Shown here: positions 37,117 through 47,420 of the stretch, piece after piece
Layout of the letters: each line of letters opens with the position of its first letter
Numbering within the stretch: the stretch's first letter is position 1
NCBI GenBank assembly: GCA_012934845.2
Contig: WNNJ02001820.1
Location: forward strand, 208,821-272,820
Direction: 5' to 3'
Length of the DNA: 64,000 nt
Source of the DNA: Pomphorhynchus laevis
Taxonomy: Eukaryota > Acanthocephala > Palaeacanthocephala > Echinorhynchida > Pomphorhynchidae
The notes under the pieces: model-generated
What the model was told of the DNA's origin: nothing
What the model saw: the letters and a program-made list of their open reading frames with translations, nothing else
The model's database searches: none
Translations under genes and position numbers: made by a program

Positions 37117-37306
37117 GTACCACTGTAACAACGTTTGCAGTCCACCCAGGCATTGTTGCAACAAATATGGTTTCACAGTTCCTACCTAAATTTATTTTCT
37201 CAATTGGAGAACATCTTGTTTTTAAAACGCCTATTCAAGGCGTACAGACTATAATACATGCAGCACTTAACAACGAGATCAAACAATATTCCGGTCAATA
37301 TTTTGG
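37117..37306 (+). CDS. Short-chain dehydrogenase, last recognised exon
   Basis: Encodes (G)TTVTTFAVHPGIVATNMVSQ, FIFSIGEHLVFKTPIQGVQT, IIHAALNNEIKQYSGQYF(G). HPGxVxTxM follows the YxxxK helix and lines the cofactor pocket in this family; KTPIQGVQT and SGQYF are characteristic of RDH11-14 proteins. The frame either stops at TAG (37308-37310) or splices at the GT at 37307. Relatives continue for 20-50 more residues starting DCK, so splicing to an unseen exon is more likely. The five exons give about 263 residues, against the usual 310-330. Confidence 0.87.
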
Positions 37307-38796
37307 GTAGATAAACTTTCACTTTGTCTTATGACTATTAATACTAAAATATTCGTAATAATTTAGATATAAATGTATTATATCATATCACTTGAACATG
37401 ATATATTGAAATTTATGACACTACTTTGCACGTTTCTAATTGCTAATATAAGGTAATAGCGGTTATTGTAAATTTCAGTGTTGAAGACGTCATCAGTCGC
37501 TGATCCCATACCTACATTTCACGTTTCGCTCATTTTACTGTTAGCTGACTTGCATGCTACTTTCAAAGTTTGACTAAATTTAAAAGGCTTTATTTTTAAT
37601 GTTTTATAAATATAATTAAAATCACTTCTTATTTTACATTAAATCTGTAATTGTAATTAAATAAAAATCCTTTATTCAAATGATGTGTCAGTCCCTAAAC
37701 TAGTCATCTATAGTATTATGATATATTTAGTACATATGGCATACAAGTTTCTAAAATATTGATTTTATATTTTATCTTCGATATAGTAAAACTCAATCAA
37801 TTGAAAAACATCTCGATGGTAAACACTATTTATATATTACCGAATCTCAACAGTATATTATCGTTAAAGTTTATGTGAAAAGTTATTTATTTTTGTAATT
37901 TAATAATTACTTAAAGGCTAGATGAAGATGAGTGTGAATCTTAAGAACATACTCCTATATATAGAGAAAGAGCAAAATTTAAATTTGACGAATTAATTAC
38001 TCCAAAACTATATACGGAAGTTACATAGATAGTTTCTAGAGTTAAGATATAAAAATATTTATTAATTATATATTGATTAATCATATTTAATAATATAAAT
38101 ATATTTGTCACAAACAAAATAACCCATTGAAAATCACTATTATATGGATCAAGTTTCATAACCTAAAATTTACTCTTATACCTAAAAGTGAAGTAAAATA
38201 TACTGATTGAACTATTATTATCAATGATTTTGTAATTCTTCCAAAACACAACCTTTAAACTAGTTTTTAATTTAGTTAGAATTTTATAATAAGCTTAAAT
38301 GAACATAGCATTGAACATATATGTATCACTATAGTACTCATGTTCTATTTGAAACTTGATCGCTTCTAAATGTTTACATTTATAGAGTTATAAATTAAAT
38401 TATTAAAGTTATTTTAACAGTTATTTAAAAATTAACTTTGGAAACAATATGTGTTAAATACAGATTATGAACAATGTGCTTTTACGTTTACAAAACCTTT
38501 CAGCTTATTTATTTAAATTATTGTATTGTAATAATTATTTGGTAATTATTATATTAATTATACATCAATTTGCTGTTGGCAGATAATGAAATGTTATGGA
38601 AAAGGAAATACTTCGGATAAATTGTGTTGAAAAAAATCTTTTTTTCTATGGTATATATAAATTAAATGTAACGAAAAAGATCAAATTTCCTTAAAATTAA
38701 TTCACAATCTATAAAAAATATCTATTCTGTTCTTCTTTGTTATAGTTTTTTTAAATTTATTGGAACCAAAAAAGGAAGTGAGTAAAGAGGCTTTAT

Positions 38797-38925
38797 TCCA
38801 AAGATTTACAATATTTCGATAGCTTCTGCTATTATATTCAGGAAATCAAAACCTTTTTATTTAATAAACGGTTTTTAATTTCCTGAACATGGTATCACAA
38901 GTTATCGAAATATTGTAAATCTTTA
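38797..38925. repeat. Imperfect inverted repeat, ~55-bp arms
   Basis: AAGATTTACAATATTTCGAT at the left is the complement of ATCGAAATATTGTAAATCTT at the right. Pairing continues inward with gaps through TTCAGGAAAT/ATTTCCTGAA to AAAACC/GGTTTT around an AT-rich loop. It is a MITE-like or fold-back remnant without a coding frame. Confidence 0.75.
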
Positions 38926-41386
38926 AAATAAAACGTTTTTGCTTCCTTTATTCGTCCCTATAAATTTACAAAAAGTCACAATATGCAAATTTTCAACTGG
39001 TTGTTGTCATTCTCAGAATTCTAATTTAATGTCTATTTCGGTAAACATTTGCAAGTAAGAAAAACACATCTCATAGAGGAAATTGAAGAATAGAAAAAGG
39101 AAAACAAGCATTGCATGAACAATAACATTTGCAAATAACAATAAATTTATTTGAATAAAATTCAGAACACACAAAATAATAAAATATATAGCAAATTAGT
39201 TTATAACGATCAAATATGATATTTTAAATTATTGATAAACTCATTTAAACTAACAAATAAAGTATAAAGAATAAAAATATGTTGAGAGCGAATATTATTA
39301 TCTGACAAGACATATCATATTAATGTAAATAGAATACTGTACATTTCAAGAACCAGTAGACAAAATCTAAATTGTGAATAATTTTTAAGAAAATTTGGTA
39401 ACTTTCGTTCCATAACTCTCTTGTATAATATAGCAACCAAACACACTTTATTAAAAATACCCCTGTTTCATTTCAGATTAGATCGCAACTCACTGTAATT
39501 AGTTGAATTGTGTCGAATTTTATGGACTGACAACACACTTTAAGTGAATGCAATATGTATTAATAAGCATAAGTAAGTTACTAACCATTTCACAATAAAG
39601 GCGCAGTCTGCGATTGTTTTTTTATTGCGAAACTTTAGCAAAACTGTTTACTCCTTTATTTTGTTTAAAATTGTAAATATAAAAGGTAAAAAATAAATTA
39701 CTTTCTCAATTCCACAAAGTCTAATTTTATTGGAATATCAAAATATTACAAATATATAGAGTTATTTAAAATCAATCTACACTGATAAATCAAAAGGTTT
39801 GGAAAATGCCAAAATTTAAGTAAAAAACTTTAATCAAAAGTTTAATCATAAAGTTTTATCCACATAGAACAGATGAGTTATTTTATAATTTTTGATTAAT
39901 TAAAGATTTTTGAATGCAAGCTATCAATTTGATTCAATTTTATTTTCTTTAATAAATTTTTATGAAATATATCCTTAAAAAATGTAATCAGCATAATCAA
40001 ATTAATTACTTTAAGTAATTGTGTTTTGCTTTTTTGATGATGCTAGTAGTAGCAACTAGCGAAATATATATTTTGCTAGCTGCTGCTAGCAAAATATAAT
40101 CATAAATTAATGGTTTATTGACCATGCTCCAAAATTCAAAATTTAAGAAGATTAGATCAGCATAAGTTGTTTAAAATTTAATTAATTATTCACTCATATT
40201 TTAAACTTTCAAAATCATTTACTTATATTCTTAGTAAGCGAGTTTGTAAAATCTTTATAGCACACTCACTACAGCAAAAAATTATAAGAATGCAATTCAA
40301 TTGAATATTTCGTAAAAGACAAACCATTTTAACAGATTATTTTCAGATTTATCGCATGACTTTTGAAAGTGCGATTAATTATGATATTAACATTCTTAAA
40401 TTAAAGTACTTTATAGTAATTAATTGTTCCAATATGTTTTGGTCTTAATATTTAACAGTAATCCAAAGCTGTAAATTAGAAGTAAAATAATCCAAATGAA
40501 ATGTTAAGCTAACCATAATAGTTTGGAAATGCATTAAACTTTTCCTTTCGTGAACTAACGACATTTAAAGTAGCTGACAAAAAGACTTTGATGGTGCTTT
40601 GTTAAAAAATAAATGTCCCATTTGAAATCATATAATCAGCATTGAATCAGGAGAGAGGATTTAGTTTAAAGTAAAAGACTGTAAAATTATACGTTCGCGA
40701 ATATATCTGTAAGTTGTACTTACAAATTTTAAATTATATAAATATCGATTTTTAAATAAGCAATTATTTCTGTATATTTTCGAATTATTTAGTGAATGTA
40801 ATTTGTCGCATACAAAAGCAAATCTATCATACGCAGATATGTTGGCTATACAGCTATGGTATGTTAGTGAACAATACACTGGATTTGTCTGATAAAAATA
40901 AAAAGTTTGACAATCAAGAACATATTATTTGCTCTTGACTTATCCATGCTAAGCTTATTGTGATATAACGGTTTAGTTGTTGCTTTAATTTTGCTGTTTT
41001 ATACTTCTTAGTATACTTACTACATGCATTAATAAAGTCTACTTCATTATCATTATATTGTTACATTCCACTATGCGATATTGTTCTTATCAAGTTAATA
41101 CATTTTCACACAAATATTGTATATATACGTATGCTTTAGTGATACAACATAAAAAGATACATTCGCTTCAAGCATATAGGAATTATGTAATTGCTTAACA
41201 TAGTTTCATATCATATTATTTGAATTATCAATTTTATGGAGGATCCGTATAAGCCCATGAACAAAGTATACTTCACTCTGATAATAAATTTCCTAACACG
41301 ACGATTTAGTCTGAAATTGCGACGTGGTGTTGGCTTAATAAATATTACATATACGTCCAATATTAATATTCTTTCGTTGTATCGAA

Positions 41387-41410
41387 TAGGAAGGCTTATT
41401 AGCCTTCCTA
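41387..41410. repeat. Short perfect hairpin
   Basis: TAGGAAGGCT - TATT - AGCCTTCCTA: 10-bp perfect arms with a 4-base loop, in AT-rich DNA. No U run follows that would suggest a terminator, and this is eukaryotic DNA. Confidence 0.75.
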
Positions 41411-42118
41411 CTACTCATTGATATAGTTGAGGATTCTATTCATCTTTGTTTTTATACAAAATAAACACACTTTTGTAAAATTCAATCACGCCACCTTGAA
41501 GGCTTTAGCACAGGAAATTAATAAACTATTAAACAAATCGTATGATATACGGCAGTAGAGAAGGGGGTTTACTCTAGTAAAATCTAAAGATTTTAAATCT
41601 TGAGAATATTTAATAATAAATAAGATTTTAGTTAAAAATCTTAAGATTAAAATATTTATTTTTAAATTTATTTACAAAATAACTGGCTCAGTTAACTATC
41701 TGATTCATTAAACGGCTTTTCTTAGCATCATGAAATATACAATAGAAGTACAATTTTTAGTATAAAACAAGTGAAATTACAGTTCATAACTTTATGACTA
41801 ATTAAATATTTTTCTAGAAATAGTTGAAACCGACTTTCGAGATTATCATCTTATAAATTACAACCGTACATTCAACGATACCCTTGATTGTAGGATATTC
41901 GATATCTTTTTTTATTTTCCTCGAGCAGGGTCGTGTCGTTGGTATATTGTTGGAGGTAGCTGATATTTCTGCCATCATTTTTCACTTCAACTTCTGATCC
42001 ATCGAGATTACGTATCATGATCGTTTGAGCATATATATATTGAATAGGGTAAGTGACATCATACTTATAAAGGGCGTAGGCATTGATATAGTTTAACATT
42101 ACTTTCCTCGCCTATGCT

Positions 42119-42146
42119 ACTAGCCTCCTCGGACGAGGAGGCTAGT
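42119..42146. repeat. Perfect palindrome at the 3' break of J2
   Basis: ACTAGCCTCCTCG and its complement CGAGGAGGCTAGT are separated by two bases, with imperfect pairing extending outward (ATGCT/TATCAT). It lies about 20 bp left of where J-family homology in J2 stops, so it may mark the rearrangement that truncated the element. Confidence 0.85.
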
Positions 42147-42164
42147 ATCATAGTGATGGCAATT

Positions 42165-44520
42165 TGCTTTCTCTGACTGTCTGTCAAAAGCTGACAGACC
42201 TTAGTGGATAGTGGCACGTGGGATTCAGAGGTGGCTGGAAGTGGCCCCCTATGAGTTTAGGATATGTGACAGATAAGTCCCTGCTCCTAAAGTCACACCA
42301 AGGCGAGATTGGTTGGTGAGATAGAGTGGCTCCATAATTATGTAGGGATAGTGACTCCTCCAAAACTTTGTCAAGGGCTATGCTATCGATCCAACCCAAG
42401 GCTCTCTCCTTTTAGCAGACAAACTTCTCCTTAAATATCTTCCAAAAAGAAGACTGAGAAGGGTTAAGGAAAGAAATGCTCGCCCTATCCCTACTCAGCT
42501 GGAACTATATCTAGTGCTCCAGTATTCATTCGAGAGGGCCTGTCTGGCGGCAACAGAGAGATTAGGAAGGTGCAGCATTTTAGCTAGAACCTCGAGTTTC
42601 GTCTGAGTGGGATTGTATATTCGACCTTTATAGGTTGTCGAAAAACGCGGTAGCTTGCGATGAGAGGTATGAATTAAATTCGGTCAACCTCTCATTACCA
42701 ATTCTAAGGAAGAGTTGGATAGCTGCCTGAAAGGAAGTCACTTTGATTGGATTAAAGTAAAACCTCTTTCTAAGCAACGTATCTTCTTCTATCCGCTAAC
42801 GAATTAGGTCATGAGAGGTGGTCTGTTTTTGGTGCGACTGCTCATTACAGATGGGTTTCAACAACCACATCTTATGAAGCAACTAATATGTCGAGGAGAG
42901 AATTTGTTGTTGAGCAATGAAAGGTGGGGGACGGTGGTTTATGAATAAGGTAGTCGTTCCTAGCTATGCGGAGTGCAGCATTAATCCAACGACCAGTTCT
43001 GTCGTTGAGGTCACCGAGTAACATGTCGGGACAATCTTAAGGAGCATTTAATTAGGGTTAAAATACCTTGAGATGAATAGGAGTGAGGAGGGGTTATGTA
43101 CGGAATAAAGTGGGTGTAAATGTGCTTGAGGATAAATCGAGTAATGCCCTTGGGGAGACGGATAGATCGCGTCTCCTGAAAGACTATAACATCTGCATCT
43201 CCACCAGATAGAAGCCTAAGGGCAGGAGCACCTCCCGAATTCCACCGAAGGATATTCAGTGAAAAAGGCTCACGAGTATTCTGCATTGTGATGGATATGT
43301 TAGATGTGGGATTGCCTACCTAGAAAGAGCTACGAACGAGAAGGTTCCCATTCTCGTCACTAGAACAATCCGGGGTAGGTACTTGCTCATGGGCAGCATC
43401 TTCATTTCCCCTTATTTTCTTACTCTTTAGGATCTTGCCGATCTTGATAGGGGATGGGATGTGCCGAAGCCCCCTCTTTTTGGATGATGGAATTGCCGTT
43501 GATGATGGAATAGTAGGGTTAGTACAGAACGTGGCAAGAACAGTGGATACTAAATCTTCCATCTTCTTATACACCGTTTCACTACGTAAATGAACTGCCC
43601 GCATGAGGTCATTGTCCCTAATACGGGTGGTAGCAATTTCAAAGGTACCGGATTTGGGTTGAGCAGCAGACTTGTTAAATTTACTTCGATATAATTTAAA
43701 ATGGCTACATTTTCTGCCCCATGCAGGATGGCTCCCCCACAGTTAGGGCATAATATGGGTGGGGGCACACATTTTTATCCTGTCAACATAGCCGGACACT
43801 GGGAGGGGAGCCACACACCCCACTTGTCAATGGCTCACTGCAGCTGGATGCCCAGTACCCCCATTTTTTGCACCGGCTGTAGTGAGGATATGTGAACTCT
43901 TCTTTGTCGATGATAGAAAATCTGAGATTAAATCCCATGAAGGGATTACAAGCTTAATTAGATCGCAATTCGGATGCTATAGGGGAGCGGAATAAAATCC
44001 AACTGGTATTGGGTGTCCGCTCTTGCCCATTATTGAACGGTAGTTCGATATTTTATGTTTCCTTTAACAATTCGACATCATTCTCTTCAATTTGACATTG
44101 GAAGTTAGACACTTTTAGCGTGGCAAGTATGCGTTTAGAGTATATGGACCCATACTCCGACAGTGAAGATTTAAAGTATTTAGCATACCCCTTAAAAGGT
44201 CTGAAGTCGTAAAAGATATCTTTAATTCAGTTTCATATAGTTTGACCGAGTTAATAATGACTCTGTTTGATAATTGCTCAGTAAACGGCCGTATGAAGAC
44301 GTTAAACAATAAATGCCTTTCCATAGGCTTTTTGATCTTTATAATGATCAAATTTTTTAGTTTTGGGATGGGGGAAGTACTTCCCCATCCCTAGCAACAA
44401 TTGAAAACTCACTAACCTTTGGAACAGGCGATTTAATACCAGCCTTTACCTTTATTTCGTCTTTTTCTATTGTTTTTTTTCTAGAAATTCGACTGGAAAA
44501 CTGATTTTTTCACAATCCTT
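42165..44520 (-). mobile_element. Jockey-like LINE copy J2: ORF1 and endonuclease, no reverse transcriptase
   Basis: Right to left: an ORF1 N-terminal domain (44351-44115, NRVIINSVKLYETELKISF, matching NRVLFNSVKFHENTIKVSF of J5); a Gag-like zinc-knuckle area (about 43910-43690, CPNCGGAILHGAENVAI); a proline/basic ORF1 tail (43604-43320); the endonuclease start (43286-43011, FSLNILRWNSGGAPALRLLS and VIVFQETRSIRLPK); and a linker at 42399-42184. Homology stops at the start of the reverse-transcriptase region, at about 42165. Losing the 3' end is unusual for a LINE, which normally loses its 5' end, so a later deletion or rearrangement is implied. Multiple stops. Confidence 0.8.
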
Positions 44521-46150
44521 TGTTCCTCCGACACGCTTGTTCGCACTCCGTTTTGAGCCTTCAAAATTTGCCGATGTTAAAAAATTAATTGTTCGTTTCG
44601 ATATAACTCGCCGAATGAACATTTACGTTACATTTTCAAGGAAAGTAGCAATTATGGAAAGTAACAACGTTTGATTAGGATCAAACGATTTCAGAAACTT
44701 CGTTCAGCGAAAAGCTGAACAATGCAACAATTAAAAAGGTAAGTTTTGATGATCCATATAAAATATCTTCCCTGTCGACGACGTCAACTCAACTGAAGCT
44801 CCAGGTTAGTGACAACATTACTCTAAATAACATTAGGTTACAGGAAAAGCTTCCTCTAATCAAAACAGCCAAATTAATTGATTAAAACTGCCTCAATTCT
44901 GATTGCTCGGAATTAATTATTCAATACATTTTTACGCCCTTTCTTTGTTAAATACAGAGACACAGTTATACTTAATTCTGCTCGAGTTGTTGCCAACACT
45001 TATAGAGTCACCTTTGTCTGATCTGATATGGCGAAGGAGTATATCAACTTTCAAGCTAACCTTTCTGATAAAGGATCTTTCATATACAGGCCTATTCTAG
45101 CTTTAATCAAATTATTTCAATTCGTTAAAATATTTTCAATTCGAATTAAAATTAAAATATTTCAATTCGTTAAATTGTGATAAAAGGCTTCTGACGTAAG
45201 AGTAACCGATGATTAGATTACGTTGCCGAGTACTGACTAAGCGTTTGTGATAATGGTAAAATTAATTAAAAAAAACCCATTGAACTAGTATCATATGAAC
45301 ACGTATGAGTGGGTACCATCGAACAATGGGGTGCCACCTGACAACACGAAAATGCCGTACACATAAATTAGACTCATCATTCTTAAGCCGATTACTTCAT
45401 TCATCAAATTCTTGTTTACGCATGATGCGATTTTCTGGAGACAAATCTCTAAAAATACGAACAGAAGACTCTCTCAATCTCTAACCATTCCGAATTAGAA
45501 AGCGGACATGTTCAGACGAATCTAACACAATTTAATCTAGGCTTGTTGATATCTTTCTTAACCAGTCCAAACAATCTACAATCTTTAAAACTTGTGGCAA
45601 TAGCTTTATCCTTCTGCATAATTTTAGACAGAATAGTGCGTAATCCGTTTACGTCATCATCAAGCAGTCCCGGATATCTTTATTACATGACTCTACTAAT
45701 CCACTAATTATTACATTACAACTTCTGTCATCATTAAACGGTCTATGAGAAAATATGGTGACACGAGAGACCGTACGCTATTGCTGCCGATTACATGAAG
45801 ATAAGCATTGTAATGACTAATTGAAACCGAATCATAACCAGTTTAAAATTAAAAGCTTTGTTTTTAGAATTATGAAAGGCATCAACATCATTAGTGGTCA
45901 AAACCGAGTCATGACTAGTAGCATTAGAAGTAATGTTTCTAGGAAATAAAAGGAATGATTCTTATCGACGTTCATTTGTAACCTTACTATTTTCACAGTC
46001 CGAAGCTTCAGTGTGTGCAACCAAGACTAGAGATTATTCTTCAAATACTACAACTTTCTTGTTTTTTTTGTAAGTTTAAACGCATCATTATTCCCATTTG
46101 TTATGACTACCTAATAAATAAATTTATTTTGACTGGCAAATGTGTGACAA
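44520..46150. other. Unassigned stretch between LINE pieces
   Basis: No recognised gene. A short duplication of ATTTCAATTCGTTAAA occurs around 45110-45180. Composition is less AT-rich than the introns to the left, which could reflect old unclassified repeats. Confidence 0.35.
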
Positions 46151-46189
46151 CGGCGAGCTTATAAGTCCACTGTGAATAAAGAAAATAAT

Positions 46190-46660
46190 CAAACTGATAA
46201 AAATAATCCCACAGGGAGAATTCTGAATAGTTTGAACAAGGAAGTGGAGCGAATGTACGAAATGAGCGAATTCCAAAGACGGATGCGGTAATTTGTCGAA
46301 TAATTTAGAGTGTAAAGGAGAAGGGAATTTTATGATAAAAAACAGGACGAGATCATCGAGATATGGACGATGTAAGTATAAAGGAGAAATGCGATGCAGT
46401 ACACGATGGGTCAGGATAATCAAACGAAACTAGACAGGATGGCTAATTGTGGGAAGCCAAGAGAGATTAAAAATATGTTAAGACATGTGGTCAACACGGT
46501 GGAGACGTAGGAGAACGCGAACTGCTGAGTTTACAATACGTTGGAGAAGTTGGAGAGTAGTTTGGAAGAGTTGGAGAAAAGGCTAAGGCAATAATCTATT
46601 CGGGAAAATAAAAGAGCGGATAAAAGGAAAGAAATGAGCAAAAAATTATCAACTTACGAA
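46190..46660 (+). pseudogene. Possible relic of a coiled-coil ORF (LINE ORF1-like)
   Basis: The + strand is purine-rich and one frame reads LNSLNKEVERMYEMSEFQRR, NQTKLDRMANCGKPREIKNM and NTLEKLESSLEELEKRLRQ, separated by stops. Charged heptad-like runs of this type resemble the coiled coil of LINE ORF1 proteins, but no other domain is present and purine-rich repeats can give such frames by chance. The minus-strand open frames here are shadows. Confidence 0.25.
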
Positions 46661-46975
46661 TACGGCTAATATCACAGAGTAGCAGGAACGAGGAGCGGAC
46701 TTTATCGGAAACAATTGACTTGAGAGAAAGATTTATGCCAAAGTGGAAACTGAGGAATACGATATTATTAATGACAGGAAGAATGGTTGAGTAGAGATAT
46801 AGGGTAATTGAATTAATGTTGAGGTGAGAGGGTATTATGCACATGATTTTGAACTTGTTGTGTTTTCCAACATTGCAAATAAAACGCTCAATGGTAATTA
46901 TTTAGTACAAACAAACACGAGCGTCCACAATTTTTTTAGTAAGAATTTATTAGAGTAAAAAGCATTGAGTTAAGA

Positions 46976-47420
46976 ATTGTACATTGAGAAATCATTATAA
47001 TTTAATCTTCACGCCCATATGGCTCTTCTGCAAACCCGCCTACGGAAAGCATTTGTCTTTTGAATGTCGAAGCATTTCTTTTTAAACATTGTACATTGAG
47101 AAATCATTATAATTTAATCATCACGCCCATATAACTCATCTGCAAACCCGCCTACGGAAAGCATTTGTCTTTTGAATGCCTAAGCATTTCTTTTTAAACA
47201 TTGTACATTGAGAAATCATTATAATTTCATGTTCACGCCCATATGGCTCTTCTGCAAACCCACCTACGGGAAGCATTTGTCTTTGGAATGTCGAAGCATT
47301 TCTTTTTAAACATTGTACATTGAAAAATCATTATAATTTAATCTTCACGTCCATATGGCTCTTCTGCAAACCCGCCTACGGGAAGCATTTGTCTTTTGAA
47401 TGTCAAAGCATTTCTTTTTT
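46976..47420 (-). repeat. Tandem array, four units of 112 bp
   Basis: Units begin at 46976, 47088, 47200 and 47312, each with ATTGTACATTGA..AATCATT then CACG.CCATAT..CTC.TCTGC and TTTGTCTTT.GAATG. Spacing is exactly 112 bp and identity is high. On the - strand each unit contains a short frame reading ML(S/P)VGGFA(D/E)E(P/L)YGR(E/D), ending in a stop in three of the four units. The array lies just beyond the 3' end of LINE K on the same strand, so it may be part of its 3' UTR. Confidence 0.9.

Larger units (their letters stand above)
37307..42118. other. AT-rich stretch, no genes recognised
   Basis: Strongly AT-rich DNA that may be intron 5 or 3' flank of the dehydrogenase. It contains an imperfect ~129-bp inverted repeat (38797-38925) and a short hairpin (41387-41410). 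No exon resembling the missing dehydrogenase C-terminus could be supported. Confidence 0.5.

Noticed and set aside
37785-37895. Open 35-codon stretch after a TATAG acceptor in the right phase as the next dehydrogenase exon
   Set aside because: The residues do not match the C-terminal region of RDH proteins and AT-rich frames of this length are common here.
38570-38630. Possible 3' exon of the dehydrogenase (NEMLWKRKYFG then stop after a CAG acceptor)
   Set aside because: In the phase required by the 37306 donor the second codon is a stop, and the DCK motif expected at the start is missing.
41387-41410. Hairpin as a rho-independent terminator
   Set aside because: Eukaryotic context and no T run after the stem.
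41480-41560. Frame reading TLKALAQEINKLLNKSY as a dehydrogenase C-terminus
   Set aside because: No AG acceptor next to it and no family-specific motif; it can be explained by chance.
46976-47420. 112-bp array as 5S rRNA or spliced-leader gene repeats
   Set aside because: The unit shows no 5S internal control region and no spliced-leader donor followed by an Sm site.
46976-47420. 112-bp array as a CRISPR array
   Set aside because: The units are repeated throughout with no variable spacers, and the DNA is eukaryotic.
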